Shown: one piece after another, positions 23,843-35,720 of the stretch
Layout of the letters: each line of letters begins with the position of its first letter
How positions within the stretch are numbered: the first letter of the stretch is position 1
Source of the DNA: Dasypus novemcinctus
Lineage: Eukaryota > Chordata > Mammalia > Cingulata > Dasypodidae
Length of the DNA: 64,000 nt
Direction: 5' to 3'
Assembly (NCBI RefSeq): GCF_030445035.2
Contig: NC_080702.1
Coordinates: 24,005,652-24,069,651 of the forward strand
Program-made: the position numbers and the translations under genes
Notes under the pieces: model-generated
What the model saw: only the letters and a program-made list of their open reading frames with translations
What the model was told of the DNA's origin: nothing
Database searches by the model: none

Positions 23843-25545
23843 TTTATCACATGTGAGGAGTGGTATTGTGCGCAATGGGGCAGTTCTCCAGTGTTACTTC
23901 AGAGACAATAAGGGGAGGCTTCCCCTTCCCCATGTACTGGGAAGACCAGATGGTACGTGCACTTTGGTATCTGTCTCCATGCCCTGGTCAGTTTTGTTTC
24001 ACATGGAGTGTGGACTTTGAAGGTCAAAATATTTTTGTTCCATTAACAGTGGTGTGTGAAGAATGCACCAAGGAAAAATGATTCAAAAGAGTAGTGTAAA
24101 TTTAGTTCATAACCATGTCTTGGACATAGGCTGAATTGTGTTATTTCTTTTCTCTATGGAATTGTCTTCCTTAAAGGGAATTACCAGGTAAATTTAAAAA
24201 TGAAATTAAAACCTAACACATTCTTTGAGAGTTCAGCTGATTAAAAAAGTTAATGAACATTAGCTGATAATATTGAAAATATTACTGTATCTAATAACAA
24301 AAAAATCTTTTTAAATCTCTACATATCTAAGTGAATGATGTTTGGTGCTATTACAGTCAACATTTTATGATTAAGACCAGGCTGTGTCTAGGTCAATGCA
24401 ACTACAAAAAATATGGGGAGTAGAATAATTCACATGGATGATAACTTTTATTTCCTACATGATAATTTAAATTGTGCAGATTATAAGTTCACAGAAAGCC
24501 CTGAATGAAAACTAAATAGTTGAGTTGCTCCATTTCATTTTCATGTGTCCTGAAATTTGCCTCAAACCCATATTTACATTTCCAGGCTCAATAATTAAAA
24601 CCATGAAAGCAATTATTTCTACTACTAGTATCACTACTGTTGATACCAATATGTGCCAAGGTTCTTAGATATATGAACTTTTTTATATTTAGTATAAAGC
24701 TATGTCAAAATTACCATTATTATAGTCCTTTTGAAAAATGTATGCCTTAGGATGTTAAACTTCTCATGCAAAATCATGAAGCTTCTAAGTAATATTTAAA
24801 CACAGATCATCTGACTCTGAAGCCCAATCTTCTACAAAATTAATCTAATAACCACTTATTTTTCTAAACTAAAATGAATGAAGGAATGAATGAGTAAATG
24901 AATGAATGGATGAATAAACACATAATCAATCAAACCATCTTAAAAGGAAACAGAGGCATAGAATGAGAAAGGACCCATATACCACATAGCGGATGGAAGG
25001 AATTATCCTCTCTGCAGTTACAAAAACTACCCATGTTTTGTGATGGGAGCTGTCCATCATCAGCATTTTGTTTGTTGTCTAAGGCAAATTCAGAAATCAG
25101 AGTAGGAGTTGTTACCTCTACCAAACATAACACACTAATCTGGGATGTCACCAATATGGGTAACTATGTGTGGGTATAAGGGAGGGGAATTATATGGGAA
25201 TTCCCTATGCTTTCTGTGTAATTTTTCTAAATATAAATCTGAAGTTTCTCTAAAATATAGTTTAAAAATTAACTAAAAATTATTAAAAACATGGAAAAGT
25301 GTAACATGGGAGTGCTTTCTTCACTGGAAAATTTTTCATTAAATAGATAACCAATCAAGGAATTTTTATAATGACTAAAGAATAAAAACAATTTGTGAAT
25401 TTAAAGAACAAATATTGAATATTAAATAAGCTAATAGGAATTGATTTTTTGGACCTCTTTATTTATATGAGTGTATCTCCCAAGGGGAATCCATTTAACT
25501 TTTCTCTCTGCAACCTTTTAACTGTGATCATCTAATCCATTCTTT

Positions 25546-25939
25546 TTTTAAAAGATTTATTTATTTCTTCCCCCTCCCTCCATTGCCTGCTCTCTGTGTC
25601 CATTCACAGTGTGTTCTTCTGTGTCTGTTTGTATTCTCATTAGGAATTTCTGGTAACTGATCCTGGGAACTTCCAGAGTAGGAGAGAGGTGATCATTGTC
25701 TTGTGCCACTTCAGTTCCCTAGTCTGTTGCATCTCTTATTGTCATTCCTCTGTCTCTTATTGTTGCATCATCTTGCTGCATCAGCTGTCTGTGTGGGCCA
25801 GCACTCCTGTGTGGAGCACTCTTTGTGGGCCAGTTCACCACACTGGCCAGCTTGCCTTCACCAGGAGGCCCTGGGTATAAAACCCTTGACCTCCTATATA
25901 GTTGATGGGAGCCCAATTGCTTGAGCCACATACATTTCT
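25546..25939 (-). mobile_element. DAS-type SINE, minus orientation, old copy
   Basis: About 394 bp with a T-rich left end (its A-rich tail) and imperfect 14-bp TSDs starting CTAAT (25532-25545 and 25940-25953). Shares 'ctctgtgtccattc', 'cttattgttgcatcatctt' and 'catcagctgtctgtgtg' with the SINE at 42091-42506. The tRNA-like head at the right end is decayed. Present only in U3. Confidence 0.75.
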
Positions 25940-26812
25940 CTAATGCACTCTTTAACTCAATAAAAATGACATTATAAATATAAATCTATTCATGATGCTC
26001 TTTTGTCTGAAGTGTTCAGGACCCTTAGTGTGCCCAAAGAAAGGTTGTATTTTGTGGTTTTTATCTACACACCTTCGAATCTTGACTATGTTTCTGCACC
26101 AGAATCCCCTGGTCAATCAATATGTGTCAACCCTGATAGAATCATGTGTTTGCTCAGCCCAGAGTGTAGTGTGCTCTCTGCTCCCTGCGTTGCACATGCT
26201 GGGCTCTCATTGACCTATCTATTCCATTCTTTACCGCTGATCTCAACTCTATTAGCCTTTCTTCAGGAAATCTATGACCTCATGTGTACCCCAAATGCCT
26301 CTAGTATATATTCTTATTGCACCAAGTTCCCTCTTCATTGAACTCATTTGAATATTAATTTGACATTTATTCTGTATATGTAACTGTACATTTATCCCAT
26401 AATAGAAAACTCAATTCAACTTACAATCCATTCTCTTTCTTTTTTTATTTTTCCGTTATTGTTTTTTAAGGACAAATCACATGTTAATTCATTACTATAT
26501 GCATAAAAAATCACTGAAATTATCTGAGTGAGACTGAAAAGAACTCAGAGACCCAGAATCACATAGCACAAACTGGTACATCTTAACCTCCATTTACTGT
26601 ATCAATTATCTCATGATGAGTAACTTACACTTAGAATTTAAAATGTGGACAAAAGATATGTTAGTTGACTCTCAGCAATATTTTAGAACATCAATATGCA
26701 TTTAATTACCTGAGTTTTGATTTTGCTACAATAATTTCAAAACAAAATGCTGGGATATTATTGGATTTTAAAGGTTCAATTACTGTTGAAGTCAAAAATA
26801 GATCTTACTCAC

Positions 26813-26833
26813 CATTTATTTTCATTATTTTCT
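26813..26833 (-). CDS. Heptad exon (U3), 21 nt
   Basis: Acceptor CTCTTTATTCAG, donor GTGAGTAA. Phase-1 reading E-K-I-M-K-I-N, open, with hydrophobic residues at the third, fourth and sixth places. Confidence 0.63.
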
Positions 26834-29441
26834 CTGAATAAAGAGAAAAAAAAAGATAAAAACAAAATCATGTTAGAAAGTGTCCCCATATGCTACCTGC
26901 TGATAATCTTGTCCAGATGTTATATTTTTATAAAAATAAGAAAATGAGCTTAAATATCCCTTTTAAAAAATTGTCAATATCATTCCATACATAGTAAGCA
27001 ATGGCCAATTTCATGCTGAATTGTAAGAAAAATTCATGCTTACTATATGAATGCAAGAGTGTGAGTTCCCCAGGTCCCTCTATAACCTCAGCACATAGGT
27101 GCCAGCATGAACTAGACATAAGTTAAAGGTTAATAATCCTTCCAAGAAAGTATGATAAAGTATGAGTATATTTTATAATGGTATATCATTCCATGAATGC
27201 ATAGATGGTAGATGAAGCATAAATAAAGCTGTTAGTGTCCTTTGTAAACATCATTCCTAGGAGAAGAATAAAAACATCTCCAAACCCATGTGTAAACTTC
27301 ATGTGACCCTAAACAGGAACTCTGTTCTTCCTCTGCTATGGAATGTCCTTGTGTTAAAACCATTTTTGAATCACCTCTCATTTTTTTCACTTCTTTGTGG
27401 AGCACTATCTTCACTTATACCTTGACTTGCCACTACCAAAGTTTCTTCCTTGTCTGCCAGTCTCAATAAAGCTTATGCCTGGTTAACTGTCAGGTGTGTT
27501 TTTTGGTCCCATGGACTCACAACCTTGTGACTTTCAGAAGTTGAGTTGTAACAACTGGTGAGCCTTAAGCCAAGAGAGAGGAGGACTACTGGCTGTTATG
27601 GATATTTGCTCAAGCAAAGGAGAATCCATAGGGGAAGTCCTCATTTGACTTGTAATGTCCATGTGAGGAGGGGTGGCTGCCCTCATGGGCAGGTGAGGAC
27701 CACTGAGAGAATATGGAGTCACCTACTTGCTTGATAGTTGTGAAACTCCACATGAGTACAGGAATGTCCCCAAAACCCTAGTGGGAGTAGCAGTTAAATA
27801 TGATAGGGAAAACAATCTGGAAGCTAGTCTGAAAATCCCTTTTTGGTATAACACATTTTAGGAGTAGTAGTGTGCACAATGGGGCATTTCTCTGGTTTCA
27901 TTTGATAGCCAATAAAGAGAGGCTTCCCCTTCCGCATATATTGGAAACACCAAATGGTGATGTGCAGTTTGTTTTCTGTCTCCATGCCCTGACCAATTTT
28001 ATTTAGAATTGGAATGGGGGCTTTGAAGGGCAAAATATTTTTGTTCCATTAAGATTGGTATGTGGAGTCTGGCCAAGTAAACCTGACTCATTAGGGTAAA
28101 TATTTGTTCCTTAAGCAATTCCTGGAAAGAAGCCTGATTTTGTTATTAATTTTCTCTATGGAATTGTCTTCCTTAAGTGAATTGTGAGGAATACTAAATT
28201 AAAACTTAGCACATTTTTTGAGAGTACAGCTGATTAAAAATAAATGAAAATTAGCAGATAATAGCCAAAATAGAACTGTAAATAATACCAAAAATTCCTC
28301 TCATAGCTCTAGTTGAACAAGTTCCTGATTTTTGCTGTTATGGAAATCAAATTTAAGATTAGTTAGGGTCCAGGCTCTTTCCAGGAAAATAGAACTACAA
28401 AAATCTTGTGTATTAGAATAATTCACTCTGATGATAAATTATATTTCCTACATAATAAGTCAAATTATCTTATTTATAAATTAACAGAAAGAACTGAAAT
28501 AAAACTAAATAAGTGAGTTGCTCTATTTTGTTTCCATAGTGTCCTGAATATTGTCATAAAATCACCTTGTCTTTGCCAGGTGCAATAACTAAAATCATGA
28601 AACCTATTATTAATACTACTACTACCACTATAATTAATAACCAACATATGTCATGATTTTTAGATATATGGACTTTTTAATACCAATTATAACACTATGT
28701 TATAAGTATCAATATTATATATTTTTAATTAAAATAAACATGCCTTAGGAGATTAAAAATCTTTTGCAAAATCATGACACTTCAAAGTAATATGCCTGGA
28801 ATTGAAATCCAGACAATCTGACTTTCGACATACTCTTCCAAAATAATTAATTTAATAATCACTTACTTCTCTCTGCCTTGAAAAAAAAAACAAAGTAAGT
28901 GAGGGAATGAATGAGTTTATGCATGAATGAATGGACGGATGAATAAATGAAAGAAGGGGTGAATAAATTCATGAAAGAAGGAAGGGATGGATGAATGAAT
29001 AAATAATTACTACATAAATAAACCTTAAAAGAAAACAGAGAGTACCAGGATGAGAGGGGACCCAGATACCAAAGAGCAAATGGAAGGAATTATCCTGTCT
29101 GCATCTACAAGCACTCTCTGTTGGTGGAAGGGCACTGTTCATATCGATCATTTTGTTGCTTGTCTAATGCAAGATCAAAGAACTGGACAGTAGGAATTAT
29201 CGCATGTATCAAATATATCACAGTAATTTAGGAATTCACTAATACATATTACAGTCTGTAGGTGTAAAGGAGATGACTTTATGGGAATTCCCAATATATT
29301 TTGTGTATATTTTCTCAAATATAAATCTAAAATTTCCCTCAAAATGAAGTTTAAATATTAAATAAATAATTAAATAAATGAAGAAATGTTACATGGAAGT
29401 TCTTTCTTCACTGTAAACATTTTCATTTAATAGAAAACCAA

Positions 29442-29859
29442 ATGATCCTAGCAATGGAAGAAATTTTATTGTTGATGTGGAGACAGTGGTCATGGGAGTA
29501 GCTGAGGGCAGAGAGAGGGATGAAGAGGTGTGATACAGGGGCATTTCCGGGACTTGGAGATGTCCTGAATGGTATTTTATGGACAGATGCAGGACATTAT
29601 ATATCCCGCCATGACCCACTGAAAGGACAAGGGGAGAATATAAATTACAACATAAACTATAATCCATGCTGGTGTAGCAGGGCTCCAAACATTTTCATCA
29701 AATGCAATGAAGGTGCCACAATAATAAAAGAGTTTGTTGTTGTGGGAGGAATAGGGAGGGGTGGGTAGTGTCATATATTGGAGTCTCTTATATTTAATGT
29801 AACATTTTGTGAGATCTGTTTATTGTTTAAAAAAGACACAATAATTTTTTTAAAAAAAA
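29442..29859 (+). mobile_element. 5'-truncated retroposon (right end of the 16.9-18.5 kb family)
   Basis: About 418 bp. The flanks repeat ATAGAAAACCAA / ATAGACAACCGA (TSD with two changes), and the right end has an A-rich tail. It matches 18040-18440 word for word in many places (gatgtggagacagtggtcatg, gacagatgcaggacatta, acccactgaaagga). Absent from other units apart from a fragment in U11. Confidence 0.75.
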
Positions 29860-30418
29860 TAGACAACCGATCTGAGATTTGCATAATGTTTAAAGAATAA
29901 AACAATTTGTGAAAGGAAGAAAAAATATTGAATACTAAATAAGTTGATATGAATTGACTTTTTTTATTTATATGAATGACTGCATCTCCCAAGCAGATTC
30001 CATTTAACTTTTCTCTCTGTAACCATTTCACTTTAATCATCTAGTCAATTCTTCACACTCAATAGAAATGACATTTTAAAATATAAATCTATTAATGATG
30101 CTCCTTTGCCTGCAATCTTCAAAACTCTTAGCATGTCCAATGAAAGGAACTATTTTCTTTGTTTTGCGTATGTAACATATATTCTTGACTGTGCTTTTTT
30201 GCAACCAAAGCCTTTGGTCAAAATGTGCCAACCCTCACATAATAATCATGAGTTTGTTCAACTGAAAGTCCAGTGTGCTTTCTTTCCCTGCTCTGCACAT
30301 GCTTGGCTCTCCTTAACCTATCCATTCCATTCATCACCGCTGATCTCAACTCTGTTAGAACTTCTCCAGGAAAAGTATAACCTCATACATAGGCCAAATA
30401 CCTCTATCATATATTCTT

Positions 30419-30520
30419 TTTTTTTTAAGATTTATTTTTATTTATTTCTCTCCCCTCACCCCCCCCCCACTGTTGTCTGCTCTCTGTGTCCATTCGCTCT
30501 ATCCATTGAGCCAAGTCCAC
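30419..30520 (-). mobile_element. Internally deleted DAS-type SINE
   Basis: About 102 bp in minus orientation with a 14-bp TSD (TATCATATATTCTT at 30405-30418, TAGCATATATTCTT at 30521-30534). Only the T-rich/C-rich tail part and the last bases of the tRNA-like head (ccattgagccaagtc) remain; the middle of the element is missing. Confidence 0.75.
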
Positions 30521-31069
30521 TAGCATATATTCTTATTGCACCAAGTTCCCTCTTGATTGAAATTACTAGAATATTAATTTGGCATTTATTCTGTACATGC
30601 AATTGTACATCTATACCCTAATAGAAATCTCAATGTATTGGGATCCCTTCTCTTTTTTTTTTTTCTTTTTCCAGTACTATTTCCCAAGCACTAAAAACAT
30701 ATTAGAGAGATTATTTCTATATACACAAGGAATCACTAAACTTGTCAAAATGAGGTAGGCATAACATCTCAGAGGCCCGGTCCTCATATACCTCAATATG
30801 ACACATCTTAACCTATATTTAACCTACCAACTATTTCCATGAGCAGAAATTTATATTTACAATTTTAAAAATAGGCAAAAGATATTGTAGTTGCCTCTAA
30901 ACACTATTTATGACATCAGTAAGAATTTCATTAACTCTGAGTTTAGATTTCACTTTAATTTTAAAGAAATAATTTTAATTTTTTTAATTTAATAATTTTA
31001 AAACTCAACTTTCTGATATCATTGCATTTTGAAGGTTCAAATTCTAAGGCAAAAATAAATATCACTCAC

Positions 31070-31090
31070 CATTCTTTTTTACTCTTTCCT
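31070..31090 (-). CDS. Heptad exon (U4), 21 nt
   Basis: Acceptor TTCTTTATTCAG, donor GTGAGTGA. Phase-1 reading E-E-R-V-K-K-N, open. Confidence 0.63.
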
Positions 31091-32063
31091 CTGAATAAAG
31101 AAAAGAAAAAGATTTTTAAAAATTATGTTAGAATGTGACTCCATATACTACTTGCAGATAATTGAGACCAGATCTTATATATTTTAATAAAATAAGAAAA
31201 TCAGCCATAAATATCTCTTTAAAAAATAATAGATGTCAATACATTCATACACATAATAAGCAATGACCAATTTTGTGAAAAACTGTAAGAAATTTTGCTG
31301 CTTACATTATTAATGTAATTGTGAGGGTCCCCAAGGTCCCTCTAACTCCTCAGCACTTTGGTGCCCACATGATGTAGACATAAATTAAAGTTAAATAATC
31401 CTCACCAGAAAGGTAAGAATGCATAAATTATATCATGAAATATAATCTGTTAAATGCATCTTTAAATATTCTTCCTTGGAGCACAGTAAAAGCATCTCTC
31501 CCCACCCAATTTGTGAGCTTCATGTGACCCTACAAGGAACTCTGTTCTTCTTCTATGGAATGTCCTTGTTCTGAAACTACTTATATACATCTTTCATTTT
31601 CTCATCGCTTTGTGGAGCACTAAATTACTTATTCTTGGCCTGATACTGTCAAAGATTCTTTCCTGTTCACAAGTCCAAATAAACCTTATGCTTGATTAAA
31701 TGCCAGGTGGGTTCTTCAGTCTCATGGAGTCACCATTTCATGCCCTTCAAGAATTGGATATAACAAACGGTGAGCCATAAGCCAAGATGCAGAATGTGCA
31801 CTGGACATTGTAGGCATGTGCTCAGGCAAAGGAAAATACATAGGGGAAATCCATAGTTGATTCATGATGTGCATGAGGGGATGCCATTTGGGGCAGATGA
31901 GAGCCTACTGAAAGAATATGAAGTGAATTATTTGATTGATTTTTGTAGAAATCCACATGAATACGGGTATACCCGAAAAACCCTGATGTAAGTAGCAGTT
32001 AAATGAAATAGGGAAAACAATCTGGAAGCATTGCTGCAAACCAACTAATGATTCCTTTTTTGA

Positions 32064-35000
32064 TGTATCCTATTTTAGGGGTAGTAGTATGTGCAATGGG
32101 ATGGTTCTCTAGGGTCATTTATGATCCAGTAAAGGGAGGTTTCCCCTTCCCCAGATATTGGATATACCAAATGGTATGTGCACTTGGTTTCTGTCTCCAG
32201 TCCGGTGTCAACTTTATTTAGAGTCGGAGTGTGGGCTCTGAAGGGCAAGATATTTTTTTTCAAGTAGCATTACTGTGTGGATTCTGAATAAATAAAACTG
32301 ATTCATCAGGGCAGTGTATATTTATCCCTTCAACATGCCCTGGACAGGAGTTAAAATGTCTTATTAATTTTCTCCCTGTAATTGCTTTCCTTAAAGTGAA
32401 TTATGAGGTTAATATATAATACTAAATAAAAACCTAGCAAATTTTTGAAATTTCAACTGATTAAAAAATTAAATAAAATGTCGCAGATAATTGTGAAAAG
32501 AGAATTTTAAATATATCAAAAATTCCATTCATAACTCTATTTGAAAAAGTTCATGATTTTTGTTGTTATGGAAATCAACATTTTATGATTAGTTAGGGAA
32601 CAGGCTATAACTTACAACACTTAAGTACCAAAAACATGTGCAGTGGAATAATTCACTGTGATGATGAATTATATTCTGTACATGATAATTTAAATTGTCC
32701 AATTTATAAATTCACAGGAAGAATTGAGTGAAAATTAATAATTGAGTTGTTCTGTTTTGTTTCCATAGTATCTTGAATAAAGTCCCAAAACAATTTTGTC
32801 CATGCCAGGTTCAAAAACTAAATCCATGAAAGATTTTTATTTTAATACTAATACTATTACCACTAATAATACAACATATGTCAAGATTTTTAGATATGTG
32901 AACTTTTTAATACTTAGAAGATTATGTTATAAATATGATGATTATATTATTTTTAAATAAATAAACATGCCTTAGGAAACCAAAAATTCTTTTGCAAAAT
33001 CATGAAGCTTCTAAGTGATATAGATGGAATATAAATACAGTCCATCTGAATTTAGAACCTCTCCTTCTAAAAAATTATTCTAATAATCTCCTGCTAGTCT
33101 CTGCTGTGAAACAAAGCCAAGGAAATAACAGAATGAATGAGTGAGTGAATGAAAGGCTGAATGAATGAATCAACAAATCAATGAATCAATGGATGAATGA
33201 AGGGATGAATCAATCAATCAAAAAATAATTACTTCATAAATAAATCTTAAAAGTAAACAGAGAGCACCACTATGAAAGAGGATACAGATACCACTGAACA
33301 AATGGAAGGAATTTTCCTGTCTGCATCTTCAAACAGTCTCTGTTTTGGATGATGGGTATTGTGCAGCATCATCATTTTGTGGGTTTTCTATGACAAGCTC
33401 AAAAAACGGGAGAGTAGGAATTGTCACATGTACCAAATATACCACAGTAATTCAGGCATTCACTAAACATGTAAGAGTGAGTAGGTGTAAGGGAGGTGGT
33501 TCTATGGGAATTCCAAATATATTCTGTGTATATTCTCTTAAATATTAATCTAAAATTTCCCTAAAAATAAAGTTTAAAAATTAAACAAATAATTAAATGA
33601 AGAAGTGTTACACAGGAGTTTTTTCTTAACTAGAACAATCTTCATTAAATAGACAACTGAGTAAGGGATTTGCATAATGATGAAAGAATAAAAACAATTT
33701 GTGACTTTGAAGAACAAATACTGAATATTAAGCAAGTTATTATGAACTGACTTTTTGGACCCATTTATTTCTATAAATGAGTGAATCTCCCAGGGGGATT
33801 GCATTTTACTTTTCTCTCTGTACACAATTCACTGTAATCATGTATTCGATTCTTTACACTCAATAAAAATGACATTTTAAATTTTAAATCTATTCTTGAT
33901 GCACTTTTGGTATGCAATAGTCAAAACTCTTAGCATGCCAAAAGCAATGCTATATTTTCTGGGTTTTGCCTACGTACTTTATGGTCTTGACTTTTTCTAC
34001 ACTAGAAGCCTCTGGTCAATTTTTGCTCAGCCAACATGGAATCATGTATTTGGTAAATCCAGAGTGCAGGGTGCTCTCTGCTCCCTGCCTTGCACATGTG
34101 GGGCTCTCATTGACATACCTACTCCATTCATTAATGTGATCTCAACTTCATTAGTATTTCTTAGGGAAATCTATGACCTCATATATAGGCCAAATCTCCC
34201 TAGCGTATATTCGTATATTCTTCGGCACCAAGTTCCTTCTTCAAGGGAATCATTAGACTATTAATTCAGCATTCATTCTACACATACAATTGGACATCTA
34301 TGCCATAATAGAAACCTCAGTTCATTGAGGATCCTTTCTCTTTTTTTTTCCAGTAATTTTTCTCAAGTACCAAGAACATATTAGAGAGTATATTTTTGCA
34401 TGCACGTGAATCACTGAACTTGTAAAAATGAGGCAGATGAAAGATCTCAGAGTTCCAGTCCTCATATAGTTCAGACTGGTACATCTTAACACATTTAACC
34501 ACAAAAACAATCTCAGATGAGAAATTTACACTTTTAATTTTACAAATAGGTAAAGATATTTTAATTGACACTCAACACTTGTATAACATCAAGAAGCATT
34601 TCATTTAATTGTGACTTTTGATTTTGCTCTGGTATTTTTAAGCTCATTTTGTAGATATTGTTGGATTTTGAAGGTACAAATGCTGTCTAAAAGAAAAATA
34701 AATATCACTCACCATTGTCTGTTTTTAATTCCTCTGCATAAAGATAAATAAGAGGTAAAAACAAAAATGTGTTAGTATGTGTCTCCGTACCCTACTTGCC
34801 AATAATCTAGATCAGAAGTTACCTATTTTTATTAAAATAAGATAATCAGCTATAAAAAGCTCTTTAAAACACAATAGTTGTCAATACCATCTCAAATACA
34901 TATTAAGCAATGGCCAATTCCATGATGAATTGCAAGAAAATTTTCGGCTTACATTTTCAATGTAATATTGAGGTTACCAAGGTCCCTTTAGTTCCTCAGC

Positions 35001-35720
35001 ACTTAGGGGCCATATGACCTAGACATAGGTTAAATTTAATAATCCTCCACAGAAGGATAAGAATGCATAGATGACACCAAAAAGCATAATCTTCCCATTT
35101 CTGTTAAAGACCTTCATAAACCTCCTTTCTAAGAGCACATTAAAAACATCTCCAAACCAGTTTCTAAGCTTCATGAGTCCCTACAAGGAACACTCTTCCT
35201 ATTCCTATGGAATGTTCTTGTTCTGAAGCCACTTATAAATCACATGACATTTTCCATTCTCTTTGTGGATCATTAACATACTTATTCTTTGGACTGCCAC
35301 TGTCAAAGAATCTTCCCTGTCCACAAGTCCATTAAATCTTATGCCTGACAAAAAACCAGGTGAATGTGTCAATCTCAAGGTCTCACCTTCTCATTCCCTT
35401 CAAGAATTGGTTTGTAAATATGAACTAGGAATGAGTTAAGAAAAGCACGTCTACTGGTATAGTGGATATGTGCTCAGGCAAAGGAGAATCCTTAGGGTAA
35501 ATCAAAGGTTGGCTTGTAATGCCAATGTGGGGAGGCATGGTTGCCTCTTGGACTGGTGAGGACCATTGAGAGAATATGGAGTTACGTACTTGATTGATTT
35601 TTGTCAACAGCCACATGAATTTGTGGGTTACCCCCAAACCCTTATGTGATTAGCAGTTAAAAAAGACAAGGAAACCTGTCTGGAAGCATTGCTGCAAACC
35701 CACCGCTGATTCTTTTGGGT
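32064..35720 (+). repeat. Tandem unit U5
   Basis: 3.66 kb without insertions. From 32187 to about 34775 it is nearly identical to U6 (35845-38433); outside this tract the two diverge like other copies. Heptad exon 34713-34733, LTR-like block 34969-35418. Confidence 0.9.
34713..34733 (-). CDS. Heptad exon (U5), 21 nt
   Basis: Acceptor ATCTTTATGCAG, donor GTGAGTGA. Phase-1 reading E-E-L-K-T-D-N, open. Identical to the U6 exon because it lies in the shared tract. Confidence 0.66.

Larger units (their letters stand above)
23843..27845 (+). repeat. Tandem unit U3
   Basis: 4.0 kb, long because of a SINE at 25546-25939. Heptad exon 26813-26833, LTR-like block 27060-27553 (its right end keeps 'tgtaacaactggtgagcc'). 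Confidence 0.87.
27846..32063 (+). repeat. Tandem unit U4
   Basis: 4.2 kb, with a retroposon at 29442-29859 and a shortened SINE at 30419-30520. Heptad exon 31070-31090, LTR-like block 31320-31764. Confidence 0.87.
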